Part shown: positions 16,625-25,389 of the stretch, piece after piece
Position numbering within the stretch: position 1 is the first letter of the stretch
Layout: the number at the start of each line of letters is the position of its first letter
NCBI GenBank assembly: GCA_903909435.1
Contig: CAIVVT010000072.1
Coordinates: forward strand, 62,001 to 126,000
Origin: an uncultured Acidobacteriia bacterium
GTDB taxonomy: Bacteria > Acidobacteriota > Terriglobia > Bryobacterales > Bryobacteraceae
Direction of reading: 5' to 3'
Length of the DNA: 64,000 nt
Notes under the pieces: model-generated
Seen by the model: the letters and a program-made list of their open reading frames with translations, nothing else
Database searches by the model: none
Told to the model about the DNA's origin: nothing
Made by a program: the position numbers and the translations under genes

Positions 16625-19600
16625 GTGCAAGGCCGAGTTCGCCTAGTATTGCCGTTTCTCGCCTGCATTGCCTGCGTTTGGGGTCAGACCACTACGGCTG
16701 TCTTGAGCGGCGTAGTTAGCGATCCTGCCGGCGCGAGCGTGCCGGCGGCGAAGGTAACGCTCTCCAGCAGCGATACGGGGTTCTTTCGCCCGTTCGTCAC
16801 CCAGGAAACGGGGCAGTTCGTGTTTCCGCTACTCCCGCCCGGGCAATACCAACTCCGCATCGAACGCACCGGGTTCAAACTCTACGTACATTCCGGCATT
16901 CAACTCGGCGCCGGGCAGGCCTCCAGGATCAATCCCGTGCTGGAGATCAGCGCCGATCCGCAGGTTGTGGTCGTGGAGGACGCGGCCCGGGTGCTCGATG
17001 CGGCCAGCGGGATGAACGTCAGCCTGCGCGGCGAATCGCTGCACGACATGCCCATGGAGGGACGGAACTTCTTGAACCTGGCGGGCACGGCTCCCGGCGT
17101 CGTCGGCCGCGGGTCCTTGAGCGATTTCGACAATTTCGCCCCCGAAATGGACTTCGATTTCAGCGCGAATGGACGCGGCACCAGCGGCAATATCTTCCTG
17201 CTGGACGGATTGAACGTCACCAGCAACATCGTCTCGGGGGTCGCCAATCTGTCGCCTAACCCGGATTCGATCCAGGAATACAACGTCCAGACCAACACCT
17301 TTACGGTGGACCAAGGCCGGGCCAGTTCGCTGCAGGTCTCGATGGTGACGCGCGGCGGCACCAACGTATGGCACGGCACGGGGAGTTACTTCTTCTCGAA
17401 TCAGGACATGATGGCGCGCACGGTCTTCACCAGCGCTTACGCCCCGTTCAAGAAGCACACGGGCGCCGCCACCCTGGGCGGGCCGATCCTCAGCAACCGT
17501 CTTTTCTTCTTCAGTTCTACGGAGTTGCTGCGTTCTAACGAGTCCCTGGCCAACAGCGTCTCCACCTACGAGAGTCCCGAGTTCGTGAGTTGGGCCAAGG
17601 CGACCTACCCAAACTCGGTCGGCGTGCGCGCACTCAGCGAAGCGCCGGTGATCGGTGTGAGCGGACTGGGTGTGGCCAAGACCGCCCGCGACGTGATCGG
17701 GCCGCAGTGCGGAACTGCCGCGAGCGCGATTCTGCCCTGCGACATGCCCATGGTGCTGTTCGGCGAGAACCGGCCCACGGACCTGCGCAACGGACTGCAA
17801 TACAACCTGCGTCTGGATCGCTACTTCCGGGACAGCCGCGACCGGATCTTCGGGAACTACTACCGGACGACTCTGGACCTGGGACGGCCCGTGTTTCGGG
17901 CCGGCACCGAAAACGCCAGCAGTTACGGCTCGCACGCCCTGGAACTGTCGTGGGTCCACACCTTCACTTCGGACTTGCTGAACGAGGCCAGTTTCAGCGG
18001 CGTGCAAGTCTATGGAGATCAGGCGCCCAAGGCCCGCTATCACATCCCGGAAATCGATATCTCTGGGCAAAGTACGAACATCTCGCCGGGTTGGGGCGGC
18101 TCGTATGCCCAGCATCACTACTACTGGAGAGACGTGCTGACATGGGTCCGGGGCCGGCACATCCTCAAAGCCGGGGGCAACTTCTACTGGTCGGACGATT
18201 CGGCCGATTTTACGGCCACCAGTGCGCGGCCGACATTCAGCTTCACGAATCTGCTGGACCTGGTTCAGGACAAGCCGCAGTCGGAATATGGACTGGGCTA
18301 TAACCCCGTCACCGGCCAACCGGCGGCCATGGTGTTCGGGGGCCAGGTCCCGACCGCGGGAGTGTTTGTACAGGACGAGTGGACCGCCGCGCCCAATTTG
18401 AGCTTCACTTTCGGCATCCGTTGGGATGATTTCGGCAACCCGACTGGAAAGCATGGCATGCGGTTCAGCAACCTCTCCTATGCGCCGGGTGCGACGCTCG
18501 ACCAGCGCATTGCAAATGCGGTTTTGCGGACCGGCGCGCACCCGTACGTCCATCCGCTGAATCACAACTTCAGCCCACGCGCGGGTTTCGCCTGGTCCCC
18601 TCGCGGAGAAGGCACGTGGCGCGTCCACGGTGGAATCGGCGGCTACCAGGACTGGATCCCGCTGGGCCAGCCGGTAGACCTGATGCGCCAGAACCCGCCG
18701 AATTACATCTTCCCCACCTTTCGTTCGGACGGTGCGATCAAACCGTTGTTCAACCTGGGAACTTCGGATACATATCCGTTCGGATTCGTCCTGCCGCAGA
18801 TCCCATACGGTCAGTTCGACCCCCGCGGCGGCCTGGTGGGAGCTCGACCGGACATCGGATTTGTCCGCCAGGACCTGACCTCGCCTTACACTCTCAACTA
18901 CCTGGCCGGCATCGAAAGGCGGCTGAGCGGTGGACTGCTGGCGGGCCTCAGCTACTCGGGCTCCTACACCCGGAATGCGCTGCTGGGGACGGACCTGAAC
19001 CGGGTTGCGGGGGATCTTCTGGACGGGCAGCTGGACCGTCTCAACCCCAGTTTCGGCGCCATGAACGGCGTTTGGAACGGCAATGCGATCCATTACAACG
19101 GTCTGATTGCCACGCTGCACCGTGAGCTTACCGCTGGTTTCGGCGTACAGGCGTCCTATACGCTCTCGAAAACCACGGACTACGTGCAGGCGGGAACCCG
19201 GCAGAATCGCGACGGCGCCTATGCAATCCCCGACCAGCACGCCATCCAGAACCTGCAATCGTATGCTGACTGGGACGTGAGGCACCGGTTCACGTTGACC
19301 GGTTTGTGGCACGTCCCCGAAGCCGCGGCCAGCCTGCGCGGCGCACGGCGGCTGCTGAGCGGCTGGGAGTTGACAACCGTCGCCATCCTGCAGAGCGGAA
19401 CGCCGTTTACGGTGATCAACCGCAACGCCTTCGACCCGCTGCTGGACGCCAGTGGAAAGGTGATCGGGCTGAAGCCCGATAGCGGCGACTACAACGCCGA
19501 CGGCTACAACTACGACTTCCCCAATGCACCCTCGCGGAACTTCAGCGGGAGCCATACGCGCCGCCAGTTTCTGAACGGTGTATTTGGCGTGGCGGATTTC

Positions 19601-19873
19601 CCGGTCCCCGTGCCGGGAACGCAGGGCAACCTGAAGCGCAACATCTACCGCAATCCCGGGCTGCTCAGTGTCGACGCCGGTCTGATCAAGAACAACGTCG
19701 TCCGCGCCCTCGGCAAACCGACTAATGTTCAGCTCCGGTTCGAGTTTTTCAACGCCCTGAACCGGGTAAACCTGCAGTCCGTGGACAACAATCTGGGGAG
19801 TTCCACCTTCGGCCGGTCCACCGCCGCCTACACCCCACGCGTGATTCAACTCGGGCTGCGCATGGCGTTCTGA
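16625..19873 (+). CDS. Oar-like TonB-dependent receptor with carboxypeptidase-regulatory-like domain
   Basis: A 1082-residue outer-membrane protein. A GTG start gives a signal peptide ending near VWGQ (residue about 20). Residues about 25-105 form a carboxypeptidase-regulatory-like beta sandwich (VLSGVVSDPAGASVPAAKV). A plug-like region follows (MPMEGRNFLNLAGTAPGV), then a long beta-barrel with features such as FSPRAGFAWSP and a C-terminal strand ending in Phe (LGLRMAF). Such proteins are greatly expanded in Acidobacteriota and are thought to import or bind glycans. It is one of two tandem paralogues and precedes GH127 enzymes, which suggests plant-polysaccharide uptake. The substrate is not known. 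Confidence 0.88.
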   Translation: MQGRVRLVLPFLACIACVWGQTTTAVLSGVVSDPAGASVPAAKVTLSSSDTGFFRPFVTQETGQFVFPLLPPGQYQLRIERTGFKLYVHSGIQLGAGQASRINPVLEISADPQVVVVEDAARVLDAASGMNVSLRGESLHDMPMEGRNFLNLAGTAPGVVGRGSLSDFDNFAPEMDFDFSANGRGTSGNIFLLDGLNVTSNIVSGVANLSPNPDSIQEYNVQTNTFTVDQGRASSLQVSMVTRGGTNVWHGTGSYFFSNQDMMARTVFTSAYAPFKKHTGAATLGGPILSNRLFFFSSTELLRSNESLANSVSTYESPEFVSWAKATYPNSVGVRALSEAPVIGVSGLGVAKTARDVIGPQCGTAASAILPCDMPMVLFGENRPTDLRNGLQYNLRLDRYFRDSRDRIFGNYYRTTLDLGRPVFRAGTENASSYGSHALELSWVHTFTSDLLNEASFSGVQVYGDQAPKARYHIPEIDISGQSTNISPGWGGSYAQHHYYWRDVLTWVRGRHILKAGGNFYWSDDSADFTATSARPTFSFTNLLDLVQDKPQSEYGLGYNPVTGQPAAMVFGGQVPTAGVFVQDEWTAAPNLSFTFGIRWDDFGNPTGKHGMRFSNLSYAPGATLDQRIANAVLRTGAHPYVHPLNHNFSPRAGFAWSPRGEGTWRVHGGIGGYQDWIPLGQPVDLMRQNPPNYIFPTFRSDGAIKPLFNLGTSDTYPFGFVLPQIPYGQFDPRGGLVGARPDIGFVRQDLTSPYTLNYLAGIERRLSGGLLAGLSYSGSYTRNALLGTDLNRVAGDLLDGQLDRLNPSFGAMNGVWNGNAIHYNGLIATLHRELTAGFGVQASYTLSKTTDYVQAGTRQNRDGAYAIPDQHAIQNLQSYADWDVRHRFTLTGLWHVPEAAASLRGARRLLSGWELTTVAILQSGTPFTVINRNAFDPLLDASGKVIGLKPDSGDYNADGYNYDFPNAPSRNFSGSHTRRQFLNGVFGVADFPVPVPGTQGNLKRNIYRNPGLLSVDAGLIKNNVVRALGKPTNVQLRFEFFNALNRVNLQSVDNNLGSSTFGRSTAAYTPRVIQLGLRMAF

Positions 19874-20065
19874 AACGCTTGAGCACCTTAATGAAGCAAC
19901 ATTAATCCAAGCCGGATTCAATTAACCGGCCCGCCCCCTATGCACCGGCGGGGACGAATTGTCTCAACTGGGTGAAGCTCGCGTGACAAGCGCGATGTGT
20001 CTGCCGCGACGGGCTTGAGGGGGTCACCCGCCCGGGGTGCCAATAACGGTCGCTTAAGGAGTGTT

Positions 20066-23000
20066 ATGGGCAAACTACGAAGTTTGTGGCTACTGATGAT
20101 CGCGCTACTCGCTCTGAGCCCGGCCGCGTTCTGCCAATTCAGCAGCAACCTGCAGGGAGTGGTCGAGGACCCTTCCTCATCGAGAGTCCCAGGAGCGGTG
20201 CTTAAACTGCGCAACGTTGATACGGGGGTCACTGCGCAGGCAACGTCGAACGAATCAGGCTACTACCGGTTCACTAGCCTCCAGCCTGGCAACTACCAGT
20301 TGAGTGTGGAAGGCAAGGGATTCCAGCCCAAGAAAGTGGACCTGATCCTCTCCACCGGGGCCACAACCGACGCGAACATCACGCTTGCGCTGTCCACCAC
20401 GACAGAGACGATTCAAGTGACGGAGCAGGCGGCATTGCTCGACACCGCTGAAACGAAGATCCAAGTCGTGCTGCGCGCGGAGGCGCTGCGCGACCTGCCC
20501 GTCGCAGGCCGAAACTTCCTGAGCCTGGTCGCCGTGGCGCCGGGCGTCACCGGCACGGGCGTCGCCGGCTTTGGTGCAGGTGGCACCCAGAGCGACAACT
20601 TCAGCAACGAGGCGTCACCGAGCATCAGCGCAAACGGGCGCAACGAGACCGGCAATTCCTACATGGTGGATGGGTTGGGCGTGGACAGCAACATCACGAC
20701 CGGAACATCGAATTTCAACCCGACGCCAGACACCATCGCTGAGATGTCCGTGCAGTCCACGAACTACAACGTCGATCAGGGCAGCCACAGTTCGGTGACC
20801 GTATCGATGACCAGCAAGTCCGGCACGAACGATTTCCACGGCACAGGCAGCTACTACTTCACCGATCAAAACCTGCGCGCGGGGACTGTTTTCGTGCATT
20901 CCTACAACCCTTTCAGGCGGCATGACCTGTCGGGCACATTCGGCGGACCGGTCATCAAGAACAAGACTTTCGCCTTCGCCTCCGTCCAGCCGCTATGGAG
21001 CGCCGCTTCGTCGGGCAACAGCAGCACGACTTACGAAAGCCCTGAATTCCTGTCCTGGGCCAAGCAGGTTTTCCCGAACACGCTGGGGACGAAGATCCTA
21101 TCGATCTCGGTGCCGACCGGCGTGGCCACGACGGGCGTCGCCAAGTACGCCTCCGATTTGTTCCCCGGCACGTGCGGCACGGCGGCGACCTCGAATCTGC
21201 CCTGCAGCCTGCCGATGATCGACACCGGCTCCGCCACGCCCAGCCCGTTCCGCAACGGCCTGCAATACAGCTTCCGCGGAGACCAGTATCTGCGGGATGG
21301 CCGCGACCGCCTGTTCGCCAACTACCACAGCATGAACCTCGACAGCCAAAATGCCGCGATCCGGCAGGGCTTCAATTCGACCAACAACTCAAACAGCTTC
21401 GCGCTGCAGACAAACTGGACGCACACCTTCAGCCCGACGCTGGTGAACGAGTTCAGCTTCGGCGGAAGCAGGGTGTTCGGACAGAATGGCGCGGGCAACC
21501 CTCCCTACCACATCCCGGATGTGAACATTACGGGAGTCGGCACGGGCATCAGCCCCGGCTGGTCCGGCAACTTCACGCAGCACAACTACAACTGGAAGGA
21601 CGTGGTTTCCTGGATCCGCGGATCGCACAGCATCCGCATCGGCGGCCAGTACACCTGGGGCGACGACTGGGCAGATTTCTCGGCGGCGTACAATCGCCCC
21701 GGCTTCCAATTCAACAGTCTGCTGGACCTGGTCCAGGACAGGCCCTATTCGGAGTGCTGCCTGCCCTACAATCCTTTGACCGGCCAGGCGGCGCAGTACA
21801 TCTTCGGCGGCAAGACCACCACAATGGCGCTGTTCGTTCAGGACGAGTGGAAGGTGAAGCCGAATCTCACGCTGACGCTGGGCGTCCGGTATGACGATTA
21901 CGGAAATCCCAGCGGCACGCACGGATTGCAATTTTCGAACCTTTTCCTGGGGCAGGGGCAATCGGTCAACGATCAGTTCGCCAACGCGAGCCTGAAACTC
22001 GTCAAGAACCCATACAAGAATCCGGAGCGCGTGTTCAATCCCCGGGTCGGCGTTGCTTGGTCGCCGGGAAAGAACCGAAAGTGGAGCGTGCGAGGCGGCA
22101 TCGGACTTTATCACGATGGCGTGACGCTGGGTGAAGCGGTGGACGACTTGCGCGGGAACCCGCCGGGACTGATCACCTCGTCATTCAGCCAAACGACTCC
22201 GATCAAACCCGTCTTCTCGATGGGAACATCCGACAAATACCCGTATGGGTTCGTCGTCCCGACGATCCCCGCGGGCGCTCTGGATTCGCACGGAGGACTG
22301 GTCGGCGCGCAGGCGGGTATCGGCACCATCAATCCAAGCGTGAAGGCGTCCAGCACGCTGAACTACAGCCTGGGAGTCGAACGCGAACTGGCCGGGCGCA
22401 CCGTGGTTGGGCTCAGCTACAGCGGTTCGCGCACCTGGGACGGCCTGGAGGGAGCTGACTTCAACCGGTTCGCCGGCGACCTGCTGGATGGCACGCAAGA
22501 CCGGCTGAATCCCAGCTTCGGCTCAATGAGCTACGTCTTCAATGCCAACTCCATCCACTACAACGCGGCGATCGCCACAGTTCGCAAGGAACTGGGTAAG
22601 CGCGGATCGATCCAAGCTTCCTATACCGTGTCGCGCGCAACCGATCTGGGCTCCGGCGGCACGCGCAGCTACAGCTACGATGGTTTCCCGGACCAGAACA
22701 CGATCTACAATTCCAGCACGCGCGAGACTCTGCGCGGGGATTCCTCCTGGGATCACCGGCATCGATTCTCGTTCTCCGGAACCTACGAACTGCCGACGCC
22801 GTTCAAGTCCAACACGGTCTCCAAATACGTACTCGGCGGCTGGCAAGTGTCTCTGATTTCCATCCTGCAAAGCGGATCGCCGTTCACGGTGCTCAACTAC
22901 AACTCCTTCAACCCGATTCTGGATTCCACGGGGAAGGTCATCGGCCTGCAAGCCAACAGCGGCGACTACAACGCCGATGGAAGCAACAACGACTACCCGA

Positions 23001-23344
23001 ACTACTCGGGCTCGGCGAATAACAGTCATTCGAGAAGTGAGTTCTTGAACAGCGGGATCTTCAGCCTGTCGAGTTTCACGGCTCCGGCCATTGGAACCCA
23101 AGGCAACGAGAAGCGCAACATCTTCCGCAACCCGTCGTACATGAACTTCGACGCGAGCATGCTGAAGAATAACCGGATGTTCCGGGAGAAGGTCAACCTG
23201 CAATTGCGGTTCGACTTCTTCAACGTGCTCAACCATGTAAACCTGGGCGGCGTCGACAGCAGCATGTTCAGTTCGACGTTCGGCAAGGTAACCTCCACTG
23301 GGGATCCTCGCAACATCCAACTCGGTGCTCGAATCTCGTTCTAG
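20066..23344 (+). CDS. Oar-like TonB-dependent receptor with carboxypeptidase-regulatory-like domain, tandem paralogue
   Basis: A 1092-residue outer-membrane protein. The ATG at 20066 is preceded by TAAGGAG, and the signal peptide ends near AAFCQ. An N-terminal carboxypeptidase-regulatory-like domain (GVVEDPSSSRVPGAVLKLR) is followed by a plug motif (LPVAGRNFLSLVAVAPGV) and a barrel ending LGARISF. It matches the upstream receptor along its full length (for example SIHYNA versus AIHYNG, and GDYNADG in both), so the two arose by an old duplication. A strong GC-rich hairpin follows at 23364-23396, separating it from the enzyme genes. Ligand unknown; neighbouring GH127 genes suggest an arabinose-containing glycan. 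Confidence 0.88.
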   Translation: MGKLRSLWLLMIALLALSPAAFCQFSSNLQGVVEDPSSSRVPGAVLKLRNVDTGVTAQATSNESGYYRFTSLQPGNYQLSVEGKGFQPKKVDLILSTGATTDANITLALSTTTETIQVTEQAALLDTAETKIQVVLRAEALRDLPVAGRNFLSLVAVAPGVTGTGVAGFGAGGTQSDNFSNEASPSISANGRNETGNSYMVDGLGVDSNITTGTSNFNPTPDTIAEMSVQSTNYNVDQGSHSSVTVSMTSKSGTNDFHGTGSYYFTDQNLRAGTVFVHSYNPFRRHDLSGTFGGPVIKNKTFAFASVQPLWSAASSGNSSTTYESPEFLSWAKQVFPNTLGTKILSISVPTGVATTGVAKYASDLFPGTCGTAATSNLPCSLPMIDTGSATPSPFRNGLQYSFRGDQYLRDGRDRLFANYHSMNLDSQNAAIRQGFNSTNNSNSFALQTNWTHTFSPTLVNEFSFGGSRVFGQNGAGNPPYHIPDVNITGVGTGISPGWSGNFTQHNYNWKDVVSWIRGSHSIRIGGQYTWGDDWADFSAAYNRPGFQFNSLLDLVQDRPYSECCLPYNPLTGQAAQYIFGGKTTTMALFVQDEWKVKPNLTLTLGVRYDDYGNPSGTHGLQFSNLFLGQGQSVNDQFANASLKLVKNPYKNPERVFNPRVGVAWSPGKNRKWSVRGGIGLYHDGVTLGEAVDDLRGNPPGLITSSFSQTTPIKPVFSMGTSDKYPYGFVVPTIPAGALDSHGGLVGAQAGIGTINPSVKASSTLNYSLGVERELAGRTVVGLSYSGSRTWDGLEGADFNRFAGDLLDGTQDRLNPSFGSMSYVFNANSIHYNAAIATVRKELGKRGSIQASYTVSRATDLGSGGTRSYSYDGFPDQNTIYNSSTRETLRGDSSWDHRHRFSFSGTYELPTPFKSNTVSKYVLGGWQVSLISILQSGSPFTVLNYNSFNPILDSTGKVIGLQANSGDYNADGSNNDYPNYSGSANNSHSRSEFLNSGIFSLSSFTAPAIGTQGNEKRNIFRNPSYMNFDASMLKNNRMFREKVNLQLRFDFFNVLNHVNLGGVDSSMFSSTFGKVTSTGDPRNIQLGARISF

Positions 23345-23363
23345 CCCCCGGAACGAGCCAGCA

Positions 23364-23396
23364 GGGGCGCGGCATGGGCAAGCCGTGCCGCGCCCC
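23364..23396 (+). terminator. Perfect 11-bp GC hairpin after the second TonB-dependent receptor
   Basis: GGGGCGCGGCA at 23364-23374 pairs perfectly with TGCCGCGCCCC at 23386-23396 across an 11-base loop. It starts 20 bases after the receptor stop. Only a weak U-rich stretch (ACATTTCCCT) follows. It probably ends or stabilises the receptor transcript ahead of the GH127 genes. Confidence 0.65.
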
Positions 23397-23434
23397 GACA
23401 TTTCCCTCCAACTTCCGCGTGAAAGAATGACCCC

Positions 23435-25381
23435 ATGCGTTTCCTCATCTTCCTTTCTCTGATTCTTGGAATCTGCAGCGGAACCGGCGCCGCGCCGACC
23501 GCCACCACACCTGTGAAAAACCGCGCGCCTCTCGCATCGACGCCTTACACCCTATTGCCGCTTACGGCAGTGAAGCCCGAAGGCTGGCTGAAGCGGCAGT
23601 TACAGATTCAAGCCACGGGCCTTTCGGGGCACATTGAGGAGATCTGGCCCGATCTGGGACCGAACAGCGGCTGGCTCGGAGGCACGGGCGAGAGTTGGGA
23701 ACGCGGGCCGTACTACCTGGATGGACTGGTCCCGATGGCCTACCAACTGGGGGATCCCGTGCTGATCGCCAGAGCGCAGAAGTGGATTGACTGGACCCTG
23801 AATAATCAACGCCCCGACGGTGCGATCGGGCCGGTGAAGGACACCGACTGGTGGCCGAAGTACGTGATGTTGAAAGTGCTGACACAGTATCAGGAAGCCA
23901 CAGGCGATCCGCGCGTGATTCCGCTGATGGAGCGTTACTTCGCGTATCAGGCGGCAACTCTCGACAAGGTGCCGTTGAAGGAGTGGGCAATCTACCGCTG
24001 GCAGGACGAGGCGTTGACTCTGTTTTGGCTTTACAACCGCAACGGCGATCCGAAGCTACTGGAACTGGCGCGGAGGCTGCACGACGACGGGTACTATTGG
24101 CCCAACCAGTACGTCGATTTCAAGCCGCTGTATCAAGGCAAAGTGACGGGCAAGGATTGCACGCTGAAGACCCACGGCGTAAACAACTCGCAGGCACTGA
24201 AAACCGCCGCCATCTGGTGGCAGGTGTCAAAAGACAAGGCCGACATAGACGGCCTGTACAACCAGTTCAAAGTGCTGGACAAGTATCACCTGCTGCCGAA
24301 CGGGGTGCACAGCGGCGACGAGCACTATGCCGGCAACGACCCGTCACAAGGGACGGAGTTGTGCTCAGTGCTCGAGACAATGTACTCGCTGGAACACATC
24401 ATTGCGGCGACCGGCGATGCAGGCTTCGGAGACCGGCTTGAGAAGGTCGCTTACAACCCGCAGCCGGGGACTTACTCCAAGGACATGTGGGCGCACCAGT
24501 ACGACCAACAACCCAACCAGGTGCTGGTTTCGGTGGCCAAGCGCGCGTGGAGCGACAACGGTCCGGATTCGAACCTTTACGGGCTCGAACCCAACTTCGG
24601 TTGCTGCACCGCGAACATGCATCAGGGCTGGCCGAAGTTCATCGCGAACTTGTGGATGGGCACGAAAGACGACGGCGTCGCCGCCATCGCGTACGGGCCC
24701 AGCCGCGTTTCGACCACGGTGCGCGGAGGCGTGAACGTGACCATCGCCGAGAATACCGGGTACCCCTTCAGGCAGAACATCGAACTCGTGGTGAGCCCGG
24801 CAAAACCGGCGGTTTTTCCGCTGGAACTGCGCATCCCGGCGTGGGCCGCGCAGGCCAGCGTCCGGGTGAATGGCAAGGCGGCGGCCGGTGTGAAGGCCGG
24901 CACGTTCCTGAAGCTCGAACGCAAATGGAAGCAGGGCGACAGGGTGGAAATCGTGTTCCCGATGCAGCCGCGCATCTCGCGCTGGTATCACAACTCGGTC
25001 GCAGTGGAACGCGGCCCGTTGGTTTACTCGCTGAAGATCGGAGAGGACTGGAAAAAGGTGAAAGACCGCCAGGAGGCGTCGGACTGGGGAGTCGCGCCGA
25101 CTACGCCATGGAATTACGGACTGGTGTTCGACGGCGCCGGGCTTGAGCAATCGTTCCAGGTGGAAGAGCGGCCGATAGGCGAATATCCCTTCAGTCCCGA
25201 GGGCGCGCCGATCGTGCTTAAGGCGAAAGGCAAGCGCATCGCCGAGTGGCAGATCGTCAACGACTCAGCCGGGCCAGTCCCGCAGAGTCCCGTGCAGAGT
25301 GCCTCGTCCGAGGAGAGCATCGTGCTGATCCCCTATGGCGCGGCCAAACTCCGCATCACCGCGTTTCCAGAAGTGAAGTGA
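23435..25381 (+). CDS. Exported DUF1680/GH127-clan glycoside hydrolase
   Basis: A 648-residue protein with a signal peptide ending near GTGAA (residue about 20). An (alpha/alpha) barrel of helical repeats occupies most of the chain (ESWERGPYYLDGLVPMAY, RWQDEALTLFWLYNR), with a C-terminal beta domain after about residue 430. Glu308 and Cys310 (GTELC) and Cys390-Cys391 (FGCCTANMH) match the zinc-thiolate centre of GH127 beta-L-arabinofuranosidases, where a Cys is the nucleophile. It is therefore likely to remove a terminal sugar, perhaps L-arabinofuranose. It is quite different from the following gene, so it may belong to a sister family with another substrate. Confidence 0.85.
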   Translation: MRFLIFLSLILGICSGTGAAPTATTPVKNRAPLASTPYTLLPLTAVKPEGWLKRQLQIQATGLSGHIEEIWPDLGPNSGWLGGTGESWERGPYYLDGLVPMAYQLGDPVLIARAQKWIDWTLNNQRPDGAIGPVKDTDWWPKYVMLKVLTQYQEATGDPRVIPLMERYFAYQAATLDKVPLKEWAIYRWQDEALTLFWLYNRNGDPKLLELARRLHDDGYYWPNQYVDFKPLYQGKVTGKDCTLKTHGVNNSQALKTAAIWWQVSKDKADIDGLYNQFKVLDKYHLLPNGVHSGDEHYAGNDPSQGTELCSVLETMYSLEHIIAATGDAGFGDRLEKVAYNPQPGTYSKDMWAHQYDQQPNQVLVSVAKRAWSDNGPDSNLYGLEPNFGCCTANMHQGWPKFIANLWMGTKDDGVAAIAYGPSRVSTTVRGGVNVTIAENTGYPFRQNIELVVSPAKPAVFPLELRIPAWAAQASVRVNGKAAAGVKAGTFLKLERKWKQGDRVEIVFPMQPRISRWYHNSVAVERGPLVYSLKIGEDWKKVKDRQEASDWGVAPTTPWNYGLVFDGAGLEQSFQVEERPIGEYPFSPEGAPIVLKAKGKRIAEWQIVNDSAGPVPQSPVQSASSEESIVLIPYGAAKLRITAFPEVK

Positions 25382-25389
25382 GACCTCTC

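Noticed and set aside
16829-19921. 1030-aa open frame on the minus strand
   Set aside because: It is antisense to the first TonB-dependent receptor, which has clear domains and signal peptide. The product is Arg/Val/Gly-rich without domains, a typical GC-rich shadow.
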